Shown one piece after another: positions 9,445 to 11,267 of a stretch of DNA of 11,267 nt (position 1 is its first letter; each line of letters begins with the position of its first letter). A program made the position numbers and the translations under genes. The notes under the pieces are model-generated. The model was not told where the DNA came from. It ran no database searches and saw only the letters and a program-made list of their open reading frames with translations. This stretch comes from Monosiga brevicollis MX1 (Eukaryota; Opisthokonta; Choanoflagellata; Craspedida; Salpingoecidae), in contig NW_001865047.1 in NCBI RefSeq assembly GCF_000002865.3, positions 749,622 to 760,888 of the forward strand, given 5' to 3'.

Positions 9445-9960
9445 GTCGGCACCGTCTCGGGGGTCCCTCTGTGGGGATCCCTTTGTGCACCAGTCGCTCC
9501 CTAGGTGGTTCTCGTTGTGTCTTTTGATGGTTTGACTTGTAAATTTTCTTGTAATTTTGCTTTAATTTCTGCTGTATTTGTGTGGTATTTTTGCTGAATT
9601 TTTGTAAGGTCCTTTGCATGATGTTTTTGTCTTCTGTGGTCGGTTGTTTTCTCAATCCGACGTTGTGTCTCGTTGGATGTGAGTGTGCCGTGGTGTTCTT
9701 TGTGTGATCGTGCTGTGATGGCTTGTACTTGTGATGTGTGACTGCCTTTTTGGGTGTCTTGTGTTTAAAATGGCCGTATCTCCGGTTATACTTGGTCGTT
9801 TTTTACGATTTTTGTTTCCTTGCGCGTGATTCTTTGCGCTTGTACTTCTTGGCATGATAGAAGCCGATGAAATTGTCCTGTTCTCCGTGTTGTTTGCCTG
9901 ACGTAGTGATTTTGATGTCGGGGTTGCACAGCTTTGCTTTCAGCTCTGGGGTTCAAACAC
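9445..9960. other. Strand-asymmetric G/T-rich segment between two retroelement fragments
   Basis: On the + strand T is far above A and G above C: at 9541-9600 there are 33 T and 11 A in 60 bases, and at 9661-9720 24 T and 4 A. Stop codons are therefore rare on the minus strand, which creates long open frames there by composition alone. The segment begins at the stop of the endonuclease-like frame and ends where copia similarity begins, so it may be the 3' UTR of the first element or part of a minus-strand transcript. A 47-codon minus-strand frame inside it is listed separately. Confidence 0.5.
9803..9952 (-). other. Lysine-rich minus-strand reading frame without a start codon; unidentified
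   Basis: Between a TGA (9953-9955) and a TAA (9803-9805) the minus strand reads TPELKAKLCNPDIKITTSGK, then HGEQDNFIGFYHAKKYKRK, then ESRARKQKS. It lacks ATG. The stretch is balanced in hydrophobic and charged residues and ends in a basic tail, looking more like the last exon of a nucleolar or ribosomal-type protein than random sequence. A CAG at 9948-9946 (minus) could be a splice acceptor. I do not recognise the protein, and the T-poor minus strand makes chance openness fairly likely. Confidence 0.25.
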
Positions 9961-10476
9961 CTAATTTATTATATGCACAAAGCGATACTTGACAGCAATG
10001 TGCTTGGAGCCCGGAGAGTTGGCTCCGTTTGTAATCATGTGGATCGCCGCCTGGTTGTCACTGAACAACACGGGCTTGAAGACGGCGTGTGAGAGTTCAC
10101 GAACCAAATGATCAACAAACATAGTCTCGCTGGCCGCAGAGTAAGCAGCCATAAACTCGGCTTCAGCAGTAGACGTGGCAGTGACCGTCTGCAGCTTGGA
10201 GCGCCACTGCACGGGTCCACCAGCGAGGTAGACAATGCAGCCTTCACGAGACTTACGACCAGTTTCTTGAGCAAAGCTCGCATCAGTGTAGGTCGTGAGG
10301 CGAAGGTGCTGGCCAGACCGATAAGTCAGACCAAGGTCCTTCGTGCCCTTGACATAGCGGAGCAGGTGCTTGGCAGCGTTCCAATGCTCTACGGTGTAGC
10401 AGCTGGCAAAGGAGCCCAGCATGCTGACAGCGGTGGCAATGTCAGGGCGAGTGTGAGTCATGAGGTAACAAGAGCT
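9961..10476 (-). pseudogene. copia RNase H domain, frame-shifted from RT and truncated at the C-terminus
   Basis: Resumes the copia pol homology in a second frame at CYLMTHTRPDIATAVSML, then HWNAAKHLLRYVKGTKDLGL, YTDASFAQ (catalytic Asp), CIVYLAGGPVQWRSK, STAEAEFMA (catalytic Glu), VRELS, LFSDNQAAIHM (catalytic Asp), and SKHIAVKYRFVH. In copia elements this last motif is followed by a conserved tail of about 30 residues; here the frame runs into IIN and a TAG (9961-9963), so the domain is cut inside the element. The relation to the RT frame fits loss of a few bases, not a multiple of three, at 10470-10477. Confidence 0.9.
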
Positions 10477-11267
10477 CACGGTAAGGGATCGACGGGTCAA
10501 TGTCGATACTCCCCTTGTCGAGGCAAATGCCTGGACTCAATGGCATCGGCGCGGGCTTGGCATCGGTCATGTGAAAAGTAGCCAAGATATCGTCGATGTA
10601 CTTTGTCTGCTTGATGGTCATGGTATCACCGTTGCGTGCAAACTCCATGCCCAGATAAGTCTCAATCTCACCAAGGTCAGTCATGGTAAACTTTTGCTGA
10701 AGGAGAGCCTTGGTCTGATCGAGGATGAGGCTGCTACTGGCAAACATCAGGAGGTCATCGACATAGACGGCGATCCAAATGGCATCGCGGCCATTGTTGA
10801 GAAAATAAACACATCGGTCCTTGAGGCAGCGAGTAAACTTCATCTCCGTGCACAGCTGGTGGTCGAGCATCTGGTACCAAGCACGTGAAGCTTGCTTGAG
10901 GCCATAGACAGCGCGGTTGAGCTTGCCATGAGTGTAGCCATTGAAGTACTGCTCAAGACCTTTGGGCACGGTGATGTAAATGTCCTCCTCGAGTGGAGCG
11001 TTGAGAAAGGCAGTCTTGACATCCATCTGGTGGATGATGAAGCCATAGTCGACAGCAAGAGCAATGAGGGTACGAATGGTCACCATATTGGCAGTGGGCG
11101 AGTAGGTTTCGTTGTAGTCGATGCCATAGAGCTGCTTGAAACCTTTGGCCACAATGCGTGCCTTGAAGGTGCCGTCATGCTTGCGAGCAAAGACAACACG
11201 AAGGTCGAGGGGCTTGATGTGAGCTGGAAGGTGATCTAGTCCTTGGATGACGTTGTGCTCGTGAAAG
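10472..11267 (-). pseudogene. copia reverse transcriptase domain, partial, frameshifted at its 3' end
   Basis: Open from the window edge to a stop at 10442. Copia RT signatures in order: FKARIVAKGFKQ, GIDYNETYSPTANMVTIR, HQMDVKTAFLNAPLEEDIY (first catalytic Asp codon at 11021-11023), LNRAVYGLKQASRAWY, AVYVDDLLMFAS (YVDD at 10754-10765), TDLGEIETYLGMEF. All RT catalytic aspartates are intact. Homology ends at the conserved PYREL, after which the frame gives a short unrelated tail. The RNase H part continues in another frame. Only the N-terminal RT edge is outside the window. Confidence 0.93.

Larger units (their letters stand above)
9961..11267 (-). mobile_element. Ty1/copia (Pseudoviridae-type) retrotransposon fragment, RT-RNase H part of pol
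   Basis: Minus-strand pol homology enters from the right edge and stops abruptly near 9975. Order on the minus strand is RT then RNase H, as in copia elements; gag, protease and integrase would lie beyond 11267. No LTR or polypurine tract is recognisable after the RNase H break, and unlike an intact copy the sequence changes character there. The copy therefore lacks its 3' end and is also frameshifted within pol. It is convergent to TERT and to the endonuclease-like remnant. Confidence 0.92.

Noticed and set aside
9203-9655. A 150-codon minus-strand ORF
   Set aside because: Its openness follows from the T-poor minus strand and it overlaps the better-supported + strand frame at 8974-9444.
1-11267. 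Telomerase RNA template or telomeric repeats near TERT
   Set aside because: No TTAGGG-type repeat or CTAACCCTAA-type template was found on either strand.

Overview
The window is nuclear DNA from an intron-dense eukaryote. Two protein-coding genes on the + strand can be rebuilt almost codon by codon across short GT-AG introns (61-202 nt), followed by a gene-poor stretch and then retroelement debris. The animal-like telomerase, dense short introns, compact spacing and Ty1/copia elements suggest a unicellular opisthokont such as a choanoflagellate; that placement is inference.

Layout: (1) positions <1-2036, a secreted glycoside hydrolase family 10 xylanase-type gene, 9 visible exons, start codon outside the window. 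(2) 2037-2465, an intergenic stretch with a (CA)14 microsatellite, an AATAAA polyadenylation signal and two upstream ORFs. (3) 2466-7892, a complete telomerase reverse transcriptase (TERT) gene, modelled here as 22 exons and 1151 residues. TEN, TRBD, RT and C-terminal segments are in the canonical order, the RT catalytic aspartates are present, and there is an unusual Ala/Ser/Gly-rich insert between RT motifs D and E. (4) 7893-8973, no convincing gene; it holds a perfect 24-bp palindrome and a TATA-like box. (5) 8974-9444, a GC-rich + strand frame resembling the C-terminal restriction-like-endonuclease region of retroelement polyproteins, probably a 5'-truncated remnant. (6) 9445-9960, a strongly strand-asymmetric G/T-rich segment with one lysine-rich minus-strand frame that I cannot identify. 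(7) 9961-11267, a minus-strand Ty1/copia RT-RNase H fragment, frameshifted near 10475, cut off inside RNase H, and running off the right edge of the window.

The xylanase and TERT have unrelated jobs (extracellular polysaccharide breakdown; telomere synthesis) and are simply tandem neighbours. The most informative items are the TERT gene structure with its D-E insert, the upstream ORFs at its start, and the layered mobile-element junctions on the right. I saw no CRISPR array, tRNA or rRNA, and no telomerase-RNA-like template.
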